Source of the DNA: Luteimonas viscosa
GTDB taxonomy: Bacteria > Pseudomonadota > Gammaproteobacteria > Xanthomonadales > Xanthomonadaceae
Length of the DNA: 64,000 bases
Reading direction: 5' to 3'
Assembly (NCBI RefSeq): GCF_008244685.1
Contig: NZ_VTFT01000001.1
Coordinates: 3,017,248-3,081,247, forward strand
In this document: piece after piece, positions 8,712 to 17,070 of the stretch
How positions within the stretch are numbered: the stretch's first letter is position 1
Layout: each line of letters opens with the position of its first letter
Notes under the pieces: model-generated
What the model saw: the letters and a program-made list of their open reading frames with translations, nothing else
Databases searched by the model: none
What the model was told of the DNA's origin: nothing
Position numbers and translations under genes: made by a program

Positions 8712-10204
8712 AGCCGGCGGCCTTCGATCGCGACGCGGTGCGCGCGTTCCGCTTCGTCCGCTGCGGCTTCGATGCCCACAGCGGGGTGGCGCAGCTGGTG
8801 TACGCCTTCGACGATGGCCCGGAACTGGTCGAGACGGTGACCCTGCCGGGTGCGCCGTTCGTGCTGGAAGGTGAACGCGCGAGCGCGGCGGAGCGCGCGC
8901 TGCAGTTGCTGCACCTGATTGCCGGCATCAGCTACTACAAGGCGGCGGTGCCGCCGGAGATCCACATCGAAGGCGGGGGCATCGACGCGGCGACTGCGAT
9001 GCTGCTGGAGGACGTGTACGTGCACGGCCTGGGCGAGTTCGCGTATCGCAATGGACTGGACCTGCGCGGCAGGATCAGGTTTCCTGCCGTTCTGCCCCCT
9101 CTCCCGCTTGCGGGGGAGGGTCGGGGTGGGGGCGGCTCCGTCGCTCCGGACCCGCCCCCATCCGCCCTTCGGGCACCTTCCCCCGCGAGCGGGGGAAGGG
9201 CGGGGGACACGGCACTTCGGGCACCTTTCGCTGCGGGCGGGGGAGCAGCAGGCATGGCCTTGCGCGAGCGAGCGCTCGTGGCGATCGGCGGCGGCAAGGA
9301 TTCGCTGGTCAGCATCGAGGCGCTGCGCGCGCTCGGTGTAGAGCAGACGGTGACCTGGATCGGCGGTTCGCAGCTGATCCGCGCCTGCGCCGAACGCACC
9401 GGCCTGCCGACCCTCAACATCGGCCGCCAGCTGGCGCCGGAACTGTTCGAGTACAACCGCCAGGGCGCGTGGAACGGCCACATCCCGGTGACCGCGGTGA
9501 ACTCGGCGATCCTGGCCTTCACCGCGGTGGTCCTCGACTTCGACCAGGTCGTGTTCTCGAACGAGCGCTCGGCCAGCTATGGCAGCCTCATCGAGGGCAC
9601 CGGCGAGGTGAACCACCAGTGGTCCAAGGGCTGGGCGTTCGAGCGCGCGTTCGCCGCGCACCTGCGCAGCCATGTAGCGACCGACCTGTCGTACTACTCG
9701 CTGCTGCGGCCGCTGAGCGAACTCGCGGTGGCGCGCCAGTTCGCCAAGACCGACCAGTACGACGCGCATTTCTCCAGCTGCAACCGCAATTTCCACCTGC
9801 TCGGCGAGCGGCCGGTCAACCGCTGGTGCGGGGTGTGCCCGAAGTGCCACTTCGTGTTCCTCGCGCTGGCGCCGTTCATGCCCAAGCCGCGGCTGGTGGG
9901 GATCTTCGGGCGCAACCTGCTGGACGATCCTGCGCAGGTCGGCGGCTACGATGCCCTGCTCGAGTACCGCGACCACAAGCCGTTCGAATGCGTGGGCGAA
10001 GGCAGGGAGTCGCGCGCGGCGATGGCGGCGCTGGCGGCGCGGCCGGAGTGGCGCGAGGACGCGATCGTCGCGCGCTTCGCCCGCGAGATCGCGCCGCAGC
10101 TGGGTGCGGACGAGGTCGACATCGCGGCACTCCTGGTGCTCGACGACGGGCACGGCATCCCCGCGCCGCTGTGGGAACGCCTGCGTGTCCGCTTCGCCGC
10201 CTAG
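8708..10204 (+). CDS. murL: MurL, UDP-MurNAc-L-Ala-L-Glu epimerase
   Basis: This 498-residue cytoplasmic protein matches MurL. In Xanthomonas oryzae, MurL epimerises the terminal L-Glu of UDP-MurNAc-L-Ala-L-Glu to D-Glu, after MurD2 has added L-Glu; together they replace the usual MurI/MurD route. Visible signatures are the ATP-pyrophosphatase-like loop [21 protein letters not shown] and the cysteine pair [15 protein letters not shown]. Residues about 128-182 are a Pro/Gly/Ala-rich stretch encoded by palindromic repeat DNA (see the repeat feature at 9091-9254); without it the protein would be about 445 residues. The ATG at 8708 overlaps the lysA stop. The reading frame stays open across the insertion, so the gene may still be functional. 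Confidence 0.93.
   Translation: MKPAAFDRDAVRAFRFVRCGFDAHSGVAQLVYAFDDGPELVETVTLPGAPFVLEGERASAAERALQLLHLIAGISYYKAAVPPEIHIEGGGIDAATAMLLEDVYVHGLGEFAYRNGLDLRGRIRFPAVLPPLPLAGEGRGGGGSVAPDPPPSALRAPSPASGGRAGDTALRAPFAAGGGAAGMALRERALVAIGGGKDSLVSIEALRALGVEQTVTWIGGSQLIRACAERTGLPTLNIGRQLAPELFEYNRQGAWNGHIPVTAVNSAILAFTAVVLDFDQVVFSNERSASYGSLIEGTGEVNHQWSKGWAFERAFAAHLRSHVATDLSYYSLLRPLSELAVARQFAKTDQYDAHFSSCNRNFHLLGERPVNRWCGVCPKCHFVFLALAPFMPKPRLVGIFGRNLLDDPAQVGGYDALLEYRDHKPFECVGEGRESRAAMAALAARPEWREDAIVARFAREIAPQLGADEVDIAALLVLDDGHGIPAPLWERLRVRFAA
9091..9254. repeat. Palindromic repeat inserted in frame within murL
   Basis: This block differs from the surrounding gene. It holds an imperfect 11-bp hairpin at 9097-9120 (CCCTCTCCCGC / GCGGGGGAGGG) and a perfect 11-bp hairpin at 9176-9199 (CCTTCCCCCGC, 2-base loop). 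Between them lies an inner inverted pair around TGGGGGCGG / CCGCCCCCA. The right part is duplicated: a 13-bp exact direct repeat occurs at 9167-9179 and 9215-9227, 48 bases apart. The translation is low-complexity ([13 protein letters not shown] and similar), which is how dispersed intergenic REP-like elements look when translated. The boundaries are approximate. No other copy was seen in this window. Confidence 0.75.
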
Positions 10205-11618
10205 CATCGCGCAGCTCGCGGGACTGCGCGTCGCGCTCTGGGGCTGGGGTCGCGAGGGACGCGCGGCCTATGCGGCGCTGCGCGGCGCACGGGAATCGGG
10301 AATCGGGATTGGAGAATCGGGCGAGCGGTTTCCTGCGCGGCTCACGTTGTTCTGCACGGCCGCCGAGGCGGAGGAGGCGCGTGCGCTGGGTGACGGGGCG
10401 TTGCTGGTCGAAACCGAAGCAAGCGCCGAGCGGCTGTCGGCATTCGACGTGGTGGTGAAGTCGCCCGGCATCAGTCCTTACCGCCCGGAAGCGGTCGCGG
10501 CGGCCGCGCAAGGTACGCGCTTCATCGGCGGCACCGCGCTGTGGTTCGCGCAGCGTCCCGATGCGCGCACGATCTGCGTCACCGGCACCAAGGGCAAGAG
10601 CACCACATCGGCGTTGCTGGCGCACATCCTGCGCGCAGCCGGCCATCGCACCGCGCTCACCGGCAACATCGGCCAGCCGCTGCTGGAGCTGCTCGATGGC
10701 GAGGCGACGTTCTGGGTGATCGAGCTGTCCAGCTACCAGACCCGCGACGTCGCCGCGAGCGGCGTGCGTCCGGATGTCGCCGTCGTCACCAACGTGTTTC
10801 CCGAACACCTGGACTGGCACGGCAGCGAGGCGCGCTACGTCGTCGACAAGCTGGCGCTGCTCACCGAAGCGCATCCGCGCGTCGCGGTGCTCGATGCCAA
10901 TGATGCGACGCTCTCCGCGCTTGCGTTGCCGGACAGCGACGTGCGCTGGTTCGGTCGTGCCGACGGATGGCATCTGCGCGGCGAAGCGCTCTGGCGGGGA
11001 GACGAGGCGGTGCTCGACACGCGTGGGTTGCCCGTACCAGGGCGGCACAATCGCGGCAACCTCTGCGCCGTGCTGGCCGCGATCGAGGCGCTGGGCCTGG
11101 ATGCGAAGGCGCTGGCGCCGCACGCGCTCACGTTCCAGCCGTTGCCGCACAGGCTGCAGACCCTCGGCACCCGCGATGGCGTCGCCTACGTCAACGACTC
11201 GATCAGCACCACGCCGCACGCCAGCCTGGCGGCGCTGGACGTCTTCGGTGATCGGCGCGTGGCGATCCTCGTCGGCGGCCACGACCGCGGACTCGACTGG
11301 CAACCCTTCGTCGAGGCCATCGGCGCCAGGCCACCTGCCGCCATCGTCACCATGGGCCAGAACGGGCCGCGCATCCATGCCCTCCTGAGCGGTGTCGCGG
11401 GCCGTGCCGGCTTCGGCCTGGGCCAGGCCGTCGACCTCGGCGAGGCCGTCGCCCGGGCGCAGGACCTGCTGGGCGGGGAGGGCGTGGTACTGCTCTCGCC
11501 GGGCGCCCCGAGTTTCGGCGCCTACCGCGACTACAACGCACGGGGGCGCCACTTCGCCGCGCTGGCAGGTTTCGATCCAGAGGCGATCGCCGCCATCCCG
11601 GGGATCGGTATCGCCTGA
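10185..11618 (+). CDS. murD2: MurD2, UDP-MurNAc-L-alanine--L-glutamate ligase
   Basis: This 477-residue Mur ligase follows murL, as in Xanthomonas, where MurD2 joins L-Glu (not D-Glu) to UDP-MurNAc-L-Ala. The N-terminal domain has [11 protein letters not shown]. The ATP-binding loop is [10 protein letters not shown] (about residues 128-137). Central ligase motifs ELSSYQT and [11 protein letters not shown] are present, and the C-terminal domain carries [12 protein letters not shown] and [12 protein letters not shown]. No ATG lies near the domain start; the GTG at 10185 overlaps the end of murL by 20 bases and gives [13 protein letters not shown]. Residues about 36-46 are encoded by a short GGAATCGG-type repeat absent from the normal fold. 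It converges on ispB. Confidence 0.92.
   Translation: MSASPPSIAQLAGLRVALWGWGREGRAAYAALRGARESGIGIGESGERFPARLTLFCTAAEAEEARALGDGALLVETEASAERLSAFDVVVKSPGISPYRPEAVAAAAQGTRFIGGTALWFAQRPDARTICVTGTKGKSTTSALLAHILRAAGHRTALTGNIGQPLLELLDGEATFWVIELSSYQTRDVAASGVRPDVAVVTNVFPEHLDWHGSEARYVVDKLALLTEAHPRVAVLDANDATLSALALPDSDVRWFGRADGWHLRGEALWRGDEAVLDTRGLPVPGRHNRGNLCAVLAAIEALGLDAKALAPHALTFQPLPHRLQTLGTRDGVAYVNDSISTTPHASLAALDVFGDRRVAILVGGHDRGLDWQPFVEAIGARPPAAIVTMGQNGPRIHALLSGVAGRAGFGLGQAVDLGEAVARAQDLLGGEGVVLLSPGAPSFGAYRDYNARGRHFAALAGFDPEAIAAIPGIGIA
10291..10321. repeat. GGGAATCGG short tandem repeat inside murD2
   Basis: About 3.5 degenerate copies of the 9-base unit GGGAATCGG lie in tandem (GGGAATCGG, GAATCGGGA, TTGGAGAAT, CGGG), translated as [11 protein letters not shown] within the N-terminal domain of MurD2. 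Units of this type are, to my knowledge, frequent between genes in Xanthomonadaceae but not expected inside a ligase domain. Confidence 0.6.
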
Positions 11619-11702
11619 GGCGCGCGGCAGGGTGGGGCAGGCGATTGCAGCGTCGCGTGAACAGCCCGGTTCCCGCGGCGCCGGGAATTGACCGCGGGAC
11701 GC

Positions 11703-12698
11703 TCAGTGCCCGCGCTCGACCGCATGACGCGCGAGGCCGCGCAAAGCGGCGACCGCCTCGTTGTCCGGCAACGTCGCGAGCGCGGCTTCGGCCGCCGCGG
11801 CGTAGTCGCGGGCGCGGGCGCGGCTGTAATCGAGGCTGCCGGCGCGCTCGATCGCGGCCAGCACATCCGGCATCGCATCGATGTCGCCGCGTTCGACGAT
11901 GTCGCGCAACCGCGCGCGCGTGGCCTGGTCGGCGTGCGCCATCGCGTGGATCAGCGGCAGGGTGGCCTTGCCTTCGGCCAGGTCGTCGCCGAGGTTCTTG
12001 CCGAGCGCGTCGGCGTCGGCGCTGTAGTCGAGCACGTCGTCGGCGATCTGGAAGGCATGGCCCAGTTGCAGGCCGTACTCGTGCAGGGCCAGTTGCGAGG
12101 CCTCGTCGGCGCCGGACGCCAGCGCTCCGAGCCGGGTGCCGGCGGCGAACAGCACGGCGGTCTTGCGCTCGATCACGTCGAGGTAGGTGGCCTCGTCCGT
12201 GTCGGGATTGCGCACGTGCAGTAGTTGCAGCACCTCGCCCTCGGCGATGCGGTTGGTGGTGTCGGCGAGGATCCGCATCACCTCCATGCGGTCGAGCTCG
12301 ACCATCAGCTGGAAGCTGCGCGAGTACAGGAAGTCGCCGACCAGCACGCTCGGCGCATTGCCCCACAGGGCGTTCGCGGTGCTGCGGCCGCGGCGCAGGT
12401 CGGATTCGTCGACCACGTCGTCGTGCAGCAGGGTCGAGGTGTGGATGAACTCGATGATCGCGGCGAGCTGGTGGTGCTGCGGCGTGACCGGGCCGGTGGC
12501 GCGGCCGGCCAGCGCCACCAGCATCGGCCGCAGGCGCTTGCCGCCGGCGGAGACGATGTGCTCGGCGATCTGGTTGACCAGGACCACGTCCGAGGCCAGC
12601 CGGCGGCGGATCAGCGCGTCGATCGCGTCCATGTCCGCGGCGGCCAGCGCCTGGATCGCGGGGAGGCCGGGGGCCGGTGCTGGAGAGGGGGCGGCCAT
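11703..12698 (-). CDS. ispB: Polyprenyl (octaprenyl) diphosphate synthase
   Basis: This 331-residue trans-prenyltransferase makes the long isoprenoid side chain of ubiquinone from FPP and IPP. Both aspartate-rich metal sites are present: DDVVD in LLHDDVVDESD and DDVLD in QIADDVLDYSAD. The GGKRLRP motif that binds IPP is near residue 59. Length and motifs fit IspB of gamma-proteobacteria. I chose the ATG at 12698 because a TATAAT box lies 28 bases upstream on the same strand; longer open frames upstream would run through that promoter. It is convergent with murD2; a weak inverted repeat (TTCCCG/CGGGAA at 11670-11687) lies between the two stops. Confidence 0.94.
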   Translation of the reverse strand: MAAPSPAPAPGLPAIQALAAADMDAIDALIRRRLASDVVLVNQIAEHIVSAGGKRLRPMLVALAGRATGPVTPQHHQLAAIIEFIHTSTLLHDDVVDESDLRRGRSTANALWGNAPSVLVGDFLYSRSFQLMVELDRMEVMRILADTTNRIAEGEVLQLLHVRNPDTDEATYLDVIERKTAVLFAAGTRLGALASGADEASQLALHEYGLQLGHAFQIADDVLDYSADADALGKNLGDDLAEGKATLPLIHAMAHADQATRARLRDIVERGDIDAMPDVLAAIERAGSLDYSRARARDYAAAAEAALATLPDNEAVAALRGLARHAVERGH

Positions 12699-12725
12699 GG
12701 GGGGTCCGTCGAAGATGAACGGCCG

Positions 12726-12731
12726 ATTATA
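12726..12731 (-). promoter_or_regulatory. -10 box of ispB
   Basis: A perfect TATAAT on the minus strand 28 bases upstream of the ispB ATG. No clear -35 is seen. It supports the short ispB start and a very short 5' leader. Confidence 0.6.
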
Positions 12732-12811
12732 CGGAGCCTGCGCGCCGGCCCGCGTGCGGTGAAATCCGACACCGGCCCGCGGAACGCGCCGACGGCCGGG
12801 GGACGGGACGC

Positions 12812-12817
12812 TATAAT
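12812..12817 (+). promoter_or_regulatory. -10 box of ssb
   Basis: A perfect TATAAT about 46 bases before the ssb ATG at 12863. It faces the ispB promoter about 80 bases away, so the two genes diverge from one short control region. Confidence 0.65.
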
Positions 12818-12862
12818 CCAATGTCCCTCGCCGGGCTCTGCCGGCGACACCCGAGGAATGCA

Positions 12863-13333
12863 ATGGCCCGTGGCATCAACAAGGCGATCCTTGTCGGCAA
12901 TCTCGGCAACGATCCCGAAACCAGATACACCCAGGGCGGCATGGCCGTCACCAAGGTCAGCCTCGCCACCACCTCGGTGCGCAAGGACCGGGACGGCAAC
13001 AACCAGGAAAAGACCGAGTGGCACCGGGTGACCTTCTTCGGCAAGCTCGGCGAGATCGCGGCCGAGTACCTGCGCAAGGGCTCGCAGGTCTACGTCGAAG
13101 GGCGGATCAGCTACAGCGAGCACACCGGCGACGACGGCCAGAAGCGCTACTACACCGACATCATCGCCGACGAGATGCAGATGCTCGGCGGCCGCGGCGA
13201 GGGCGGTGGCGGCGGTTCCCAGGAGCGCAGCCCGCGTCCGCAGCGTTCGGAGTCCGCGCCGCGCTCGCAGGCGGCACCGAGCCGGCAGCAGGCGCCGGTC
13301 GACGACTTCTCGGATGACGACATCCCGTTCTGA
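12863..13333 (+). CDS. ssb: Single-stranded DNA-binding protein
   Basis: This 156-residue protein is SSB, which coats single-stranded DNA as a tetramer in replication, repair and recombination. The N-terminal OB-fold (about 1-110) begins [19 protein letters not shown] and contains [19 protein letters not shown] flexible Gly/Ser/Arg/Gln-rich linker follows, and the acidic tip DDDIPF recruits partner proteins. The ATG at 12863 is preceded by GAGGAA. Downstream rmlB starts 40 bases later and could be read from the same promoter. Confidence 0.97.
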   Translation: MARGINKAILVGNLGNDPETRYTQGGMAVTKVSLATTSVRKDRDGNNQEKTEWHRVTFFGKLGEIAAEYLRKGSQVYVEGRISYSEHTGDDGQKRYYTDIIADEMQMLGGRGEGGGGGSQERSPRPQRSESAPRSQAAPSRQQAPVDDFSDDDIPF

Positions 13334-13372
13334 GCCGGGGCGCCCCATGACCAGCGCAGCCGCGGAGGGGCC

Positions 13373-14428
13373 GTGCCGACCTGGCTGGTGACCGGCGGCG
13401 CCGGCTTCATCGGCGGCAACTTCGTGCTCGATGCCGTTGCGCGTGGCGTGCGCGTCGTCAATCTCGACGCGCTGACCTACGCTGGCAACCTCGACACGCT
13501 TGCGTCATTGCGCAACAATCCCCGTCACGTGTTCGTGAATGGCGACATCGGCGACCGTGCGCTGGTGTCGCGCCTGTTGGCCGAGCATCGCCCCGACGCG
13601 GTATTCAACTTCGCCGCCGAGAGCCATGTCGACCGCTCGATCGACGGCCCGGCGGCATTCGTGCAGACCAACGTGGTCGGGACCCTGGCGTTGCTGGAAT
13701 CCATGCGCGACCACTGGGCCTCCCTGCATGGCAATGAGGCCGATGTGTTCCGGTTTCTGCACGTGTCCACCGACGAGGTCTACGGCGCGCTCGGAGAGAC
13801 CGGCCGCTTCACTGAAGCCTCGCCATACGCGCCCAACTCCCCCTACGCGGCGTCCAAGGCCGCGTCCGACCACCTCGTGCGCGCCTTCCACCACACCTAC
13901 GGGGTGCCCGTGCTGACGACGAACTGCAGCAACAACTACGGGCCTTGGCAGTTCCCCGAAAAGCTGATCCCGCTGGTGATCGCGAAGGCGCTCGCCGGCG
14001 AGCTGCTCCCGGTGTACGGCGACGGCCTGCAGGTGCGCGACTGGCTGTTCGTGGCCGACCATTGCGCCGCGATCCGCGCGGTGCTGGCCAACGGTCGCGT
14101 CGGCGAGACCTACAACGTCGGCGGCGATGCCGAGCGACGCAACCTAGACGTAGTGGAGGCGATCTGCGGCCTGCTCGATGCCCGGCGCCCGCGCGCGGAT
14201 GGCCAGCCGCACTCAACACTCATCCGCTTCGTCGCTGATCGTCCGGGCCACGACCGGCGCTACGCGATCGATGCGGGCAAGTTGCGCGCCGAACTGGGCT
14301 GGACGCCGGAGTACAGCTTCGAACGCGGCCTGGCCGAGACCGTCGACTGGTACCTGGCGCACCAGGACTGGGTCGGGCGCGTGCTCGACGGCAGCTATCG
14401 CCTGGAGCGCATCGGAGTGGCGGCATGA
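13373..14428 (+). CDS. rfbB: dTDP-glucose 4,6-dehydratase
   Basis: This 351-residue extended SDR enzyme catalyses the second step of dTDP-L-rhamnose synthesis. It shows the NAD loop TGGAGFIG (7-14), the Thr-Asp-Glu catalytic stretch STDEVYG, the [10 protein letters not shown] active-site Tyr-Lys pair and [17 protein letters not shown]. The start is a GTG at 13373 with GGAGGGG just upstream; no ATG fits. It overlaps rfbA by 4 bases. The four rml genes form one unit in order B-A-C-D and supply rhamnose for O-antigen or exopolysaccharide. Confidence 0.97.
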   Translation: MPTWLVTGGAGFIGGNFVLDAVARGVRVVNLDALTYAGNLDTLASLRNNPRHVFVNGDIGDRALVSRLLAEHRPDAVFNFAAESHVDRSIDGPAAFVQTNVVGTLALLESMRDHWASLHGNEADVFRFLHVSTDEVYGALGETGRFTEASPYAPNSPYAASKAASDHLVRAFHHTYGVPVLTTNCSNNYGPWQFPEKLIPLVIAKALAGELLPVYGDGLQVRDWLFVADHCAAIRAVLANGRVGETYNVGGDAERRNLDVVEAICGLLDARRPRADGQPHSTLIRFVADRPGHDRRYAIDAGKLRAELGWTPEYSFERGLAETVDWYLAHQDWVGRVLDGSYRLERIGVAA

Positions 14429-15312
14429 GCGGCCGCAAGGGCATCGTGCTGGCCGGCGGCTCCGGCACCCGGCTCTATCCGATCACGCAGGCGATCAGCA
14501 AGCAGCTGCTGCCGGTCTACGACAAGCCGATGATCTACTACCCGCTGAGCGTGCTGATGCTGGCGGGGATCCGCGAGGTGCTGGTGATCAATACTCCGCA
14601 CGAGCAGCCGCTGTTCCGCAGCCTGCTCGGCGACGGCTCGCAATGGGGCATGAAGATCGAATACGCCGTGCAGCCGAGTCCCGACGGGCTGGCCCAGGCG
14701 CTGCTGATCGGCCGCGACTTCCTCGCCGGCGCGCCCAGCTGCCTGGTGCTGGGCGACAACATTTTCCACGGACCCGGCCTGACCACGATGCTCGGGCGCG
14801 CGGACGCCCGGCCCTCTGGCGCAACGGTGTTCGGCTACCGGGTCGCAAACCCCGAACGTTACGGTGTTGCAGAGTTCGATGCTGCAGGAAGAGTGGTCGG
14901 CCTGGAGGAGAAGCCCGTGGCGCCGCGCTCGAACCATGCAGTCACGGGGCTGTATTTCTTCGATGGGCGCGCAAGCGAATTCGCTGCCGCCCTTGGCCCT
15001 TCGGCACGTGGCGAGCTGGAGATCACTGACCTCAATCGCTGCTATCTCGAACGTGGCGAACTGCACCTCGAGCAGCTCGGCCGTGGCTATGCCTGGCTCG
15101 ACACCGGCACGCATCAGTCGCTGATGGAGGCGTCGAACTACATCGCGACGATCGAGGCGCGGCAGGGCCTGCGGGTGTGCTGCCCGGAGGAGATCGCCTG
15201 GCGCAAGGGCTGGATCGATGACGCCCGTCTGCGCGCGCTGGCCGCACCACTCGACCGCAGCGGCTATGGGCGTTACCTGCTGGGGCTCGCAGAGCGCGGA
15301 CACGTGCAGTGA
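14425..15312 (+). CDS. rfbA: Glucose-1-phosphate thymidylyltransferase
   Basis: This 295-residue nucleotidyltransferase makes dTDP-glucose from dTTP and glucose-1-phosphate, the first and feedback-regulated step of the rhamnose pathway. The signature [11 protein letters not shown] is at residues 11-21, followed by [17 protein letters not shown]. The metal-binding GDNIFHG and the sugar-binding EEKP are also clear. Length is typical. It starts inside the rfbB stop (ATGA) and ends inside the rfbC start, so translation is coupled along the operon. Confidence 0.97.
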   Translation: MSGRKGIVLAGGSGTRLYPITQAISKQLLPVYDKPMIYYPLSVLMLAGIREVLVINTPHEQPLFRSLLGDGSQWGMKIEYAVQPSPDGLAQALLIGRDFLAGAPSCLVLGDNIFHGPGLTTMLGRADARPSGATVFGYRVANPERYGVAEFDAAGRVVGLEEKPVAPRSNHAVTGLYFFDGRASEFAAALGPSARGELEITDLNRCYLERGELHLEQLGRGYAWLDTGTHQSLMEASNYIATIEARQGLRVCCPEEIAWRKGWIDDARLRALAAPLDRSGYGRYLLGLAERGHVQ

Positions 15313-15866
15313 AGCTGGTCGAAACCAACCTGCCGGGTTGCGTGGTAGTCGAGCCGGAAGTGTTCGCCGACGCGCGGGGTTTCGTGTTCGAGGCGTTCAA
15401 TCGCGACAGGCTCGCCGCCCGGGGACTGTCCCCGACATTCGTGCAAGGCAACGTGTCCTCGTCGGCGCACGGCGTGCTGCGCGGCCTGCACTACCAGTGG
15501 CCGAACCCGCAGGGCAAGTACGTGTCCGTGCTCGAAGGCGAGGTCTGGGACGTCGCGGTCGACATCCGCCGCGGTTCGCCGCATTTCGGCAGGTGGACCG
15601 CGGTGGTGCTGAGCGCGGAGAACAGGCGGCATTTCTGGATCCCGGAAGGCTTCGCGCACGGCTTCGTCGTGCTGAGCGAACGCGCGCTGTTCACCTACCT
15701 GTGTACCGCGACCTACGATCCGGCCGCGGACGCGAACATCCGCTGGAACGATGGCGACCTCGCGATCGACTGGCCGGTCGCTGGGCCCGCATTGTCGGGC
15801 AAGGACGCGAAGGCCCCGTTCCTTGCCGACGTGTCGCCGGAGCGGCTGCCGATCTTCTCGCCATGA
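15309..15866 (+). CDS. rfbC: dTDP-4-dehydrorhamnose 3,5-epimerase
   Basis: This 185-residue cupin-fold enzyme inverts C3 and C5 of dTDP-4-keto-6-deoxyglucose. The catalytic His lies in GVLRGLHYQ, and the family motifs [19 protein letters not shown] and [15 protein letters not shown] are present. The start is a GTG at 15309 overlapping the rfbA stop by 4 bases. The stop overlaps the ATG of rfbD by 4 bases. Confidence 0.96.
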   Translation: MKLVETNLPGCVVVEPEVFADARGFVFEAFNRDRLAARGLSPTFVQGNVSSSAHGVLRGLHYQWPNPQGKYVSVLEGEVWDVAVDIRRGSPHFGRWTAVVLSAENRRHFWIPEGFAHGFVVLSERALFTYLCTATYDPAADANIRWNDGDLAIDWPVAGPALSGKDAKAPFLADVSPERLPIFSP

Positions 15867-16768
15867 AGGTCCTGCTGCTGGGGGCGAACGGGCAGGTCGG
15901 CCATGAGCTGCGCCGCGCGCTCGCGCCGCTCGGTGATGTGGTCTGCACCACCCGTAGCGGTGCCCTCCAGGGCACGAACGGCTGCGAGGCCGCCGATTTC
16001 GACGAGCCGGCCTCGCTGCCGCGATTGGTGCAGCGCATCGCGCCGGATGTCGTCGTCAATGCCGCTGCATACACTGCGGTGGACAAGGCCGAGTCCGATC
16101 GCGACGCGGCGTTCCGTGCCAACGCCGAGGCGCCTGCCGAACTCGCGCGGGCCTGTTCCGCGCGCGATGCGCTGCTGGTGCATTACTCGACCGATTACGT
16201 GTTCGACGGCAGCGGCGCACGCCCCTATCGGGAGGACGATCCCACCGCGCCGCTCGGTGTTTACGGCGCCAGCAAGCTCGCCGGCGAGGACGCGATCCGC
16301 GCAAGCCGCGCGCGCCACATGATCTTCCGCACCGCGTGGGTCTACGGCATGCATGGCCGCAATTTCATGCTGACCATGCTGCGCCTGGCCAGGGAACGCG
16401 ACGAGTTGCGCGTGGTGTCCGACCAGGCCGGCACGCCGACGCCCGCGACGCTCATCGCCGATGTCACCGCCACGATCCTGGCCCGTGGGGCCACGGGCCC
16501 GGGCACCTGGCACCTGACCGCGAACGGCGCGACTTCCTGGTACGGATTCGCCAAAGCCATCGTCGACGAGGCACACGCACGCGGCCTGCTCGAGCGCAAG
16601 CCGCGCGTCGTTCCCATTGCCACGAGCGAATATCCCACGCCGGCGAAACGCCCGGCGTATTCGTGCCTCGATACCACCCTGCTCTCGACATCCTTCGGGA
16701 TCGGGATCCCCGCATGGCAGGACGCGCTGAAGCGGGCGCTGGTCGGCGAAGGCGCGGCGTCGGAGTAG
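15863..16768 (+). CDS. rfbD: dTDP-4-dehydrorhamnose reductase
   Basis: This 301-residue SDR enzyme carries out the final NAD(P)H-dependent reduction to dTDP-L-rhamnose. The cofactor loop LLGANGQVG (residues 5-13), the catalytic region STDYVFDG and the YGASKLAGE Tyr-Lys pair are present. NAAAYTAVDKAE is the usual RmlD signature. The ATG at 15863 overlaps rfbC by 4 bases. It is the last gene of the rml unit; a roughly 300-base gap follows. Confidence 0.96.
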   Translation: MKVLLLGANGQVGHELRRALAPLGDVVCTTRSGALQGTNGCEAADFDEPASLPRLVQRIAPDVVVNAAAYTAVDKAESDRDAAFRANAEAPAELARACSARDALLVHYSTDYVFDGSGARPYREDDPTAPLGVYGASKLAGEDAIRASRARHMIFRTAWVYGMHGRNFMLTMLRLARERDELRVVSDQAGTPTPATLIADVTATILARGATGPGTWHLTANGATSWYGFAKAIVDEAHARGLLERKPRVVPIATSEYPTPAKRPAYSCLDTTLLSTSFGIGIPAWQDALKRALVGEGAASE

Positions 16769-17070
16769 CTGGCGGCGCTTTTCGGGAAGCGGGATGGCCG
16801 CCGGAATGGGCCTCGCGGTCAGCGGTGTGGCTCTGGCCGCGGAGATGATCGAGCTGTCGTACCCGCCATCGCAGCCCGGCATGGCGAGTCAAAGTTGCCA
16901 CCCGGATCCCGGCGTCCCGGATTCCGGGGCTGCCGCCGGGGCTTGAGCGGAGCACGGGGCCGGCTGCCCGCTCGCGAGTGCCCGGCCGCATCCGCACCTG
17001 CCGCATGGCCTTTGCGCGGTTTCCCCCCGACGCCTACCATCGGGCCTTTCCCGTCCGGAGGAGCCCGATA
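16769..17070. other. Intergenic gap after the rml operon
   Basis: This 302-base stretch has no convincing gene. Just after the rfbD stop is a GC-rich foldable stretch (GGCGGC at 16772 pairing with GCCGCC about 20 bases on), which might end the rml transcript. At the right end is the strong ribosome site GGAGGAG (17057-17063) for the S9 peptidase. I see no clear -35/-10 pair. Confidence 0.3.
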
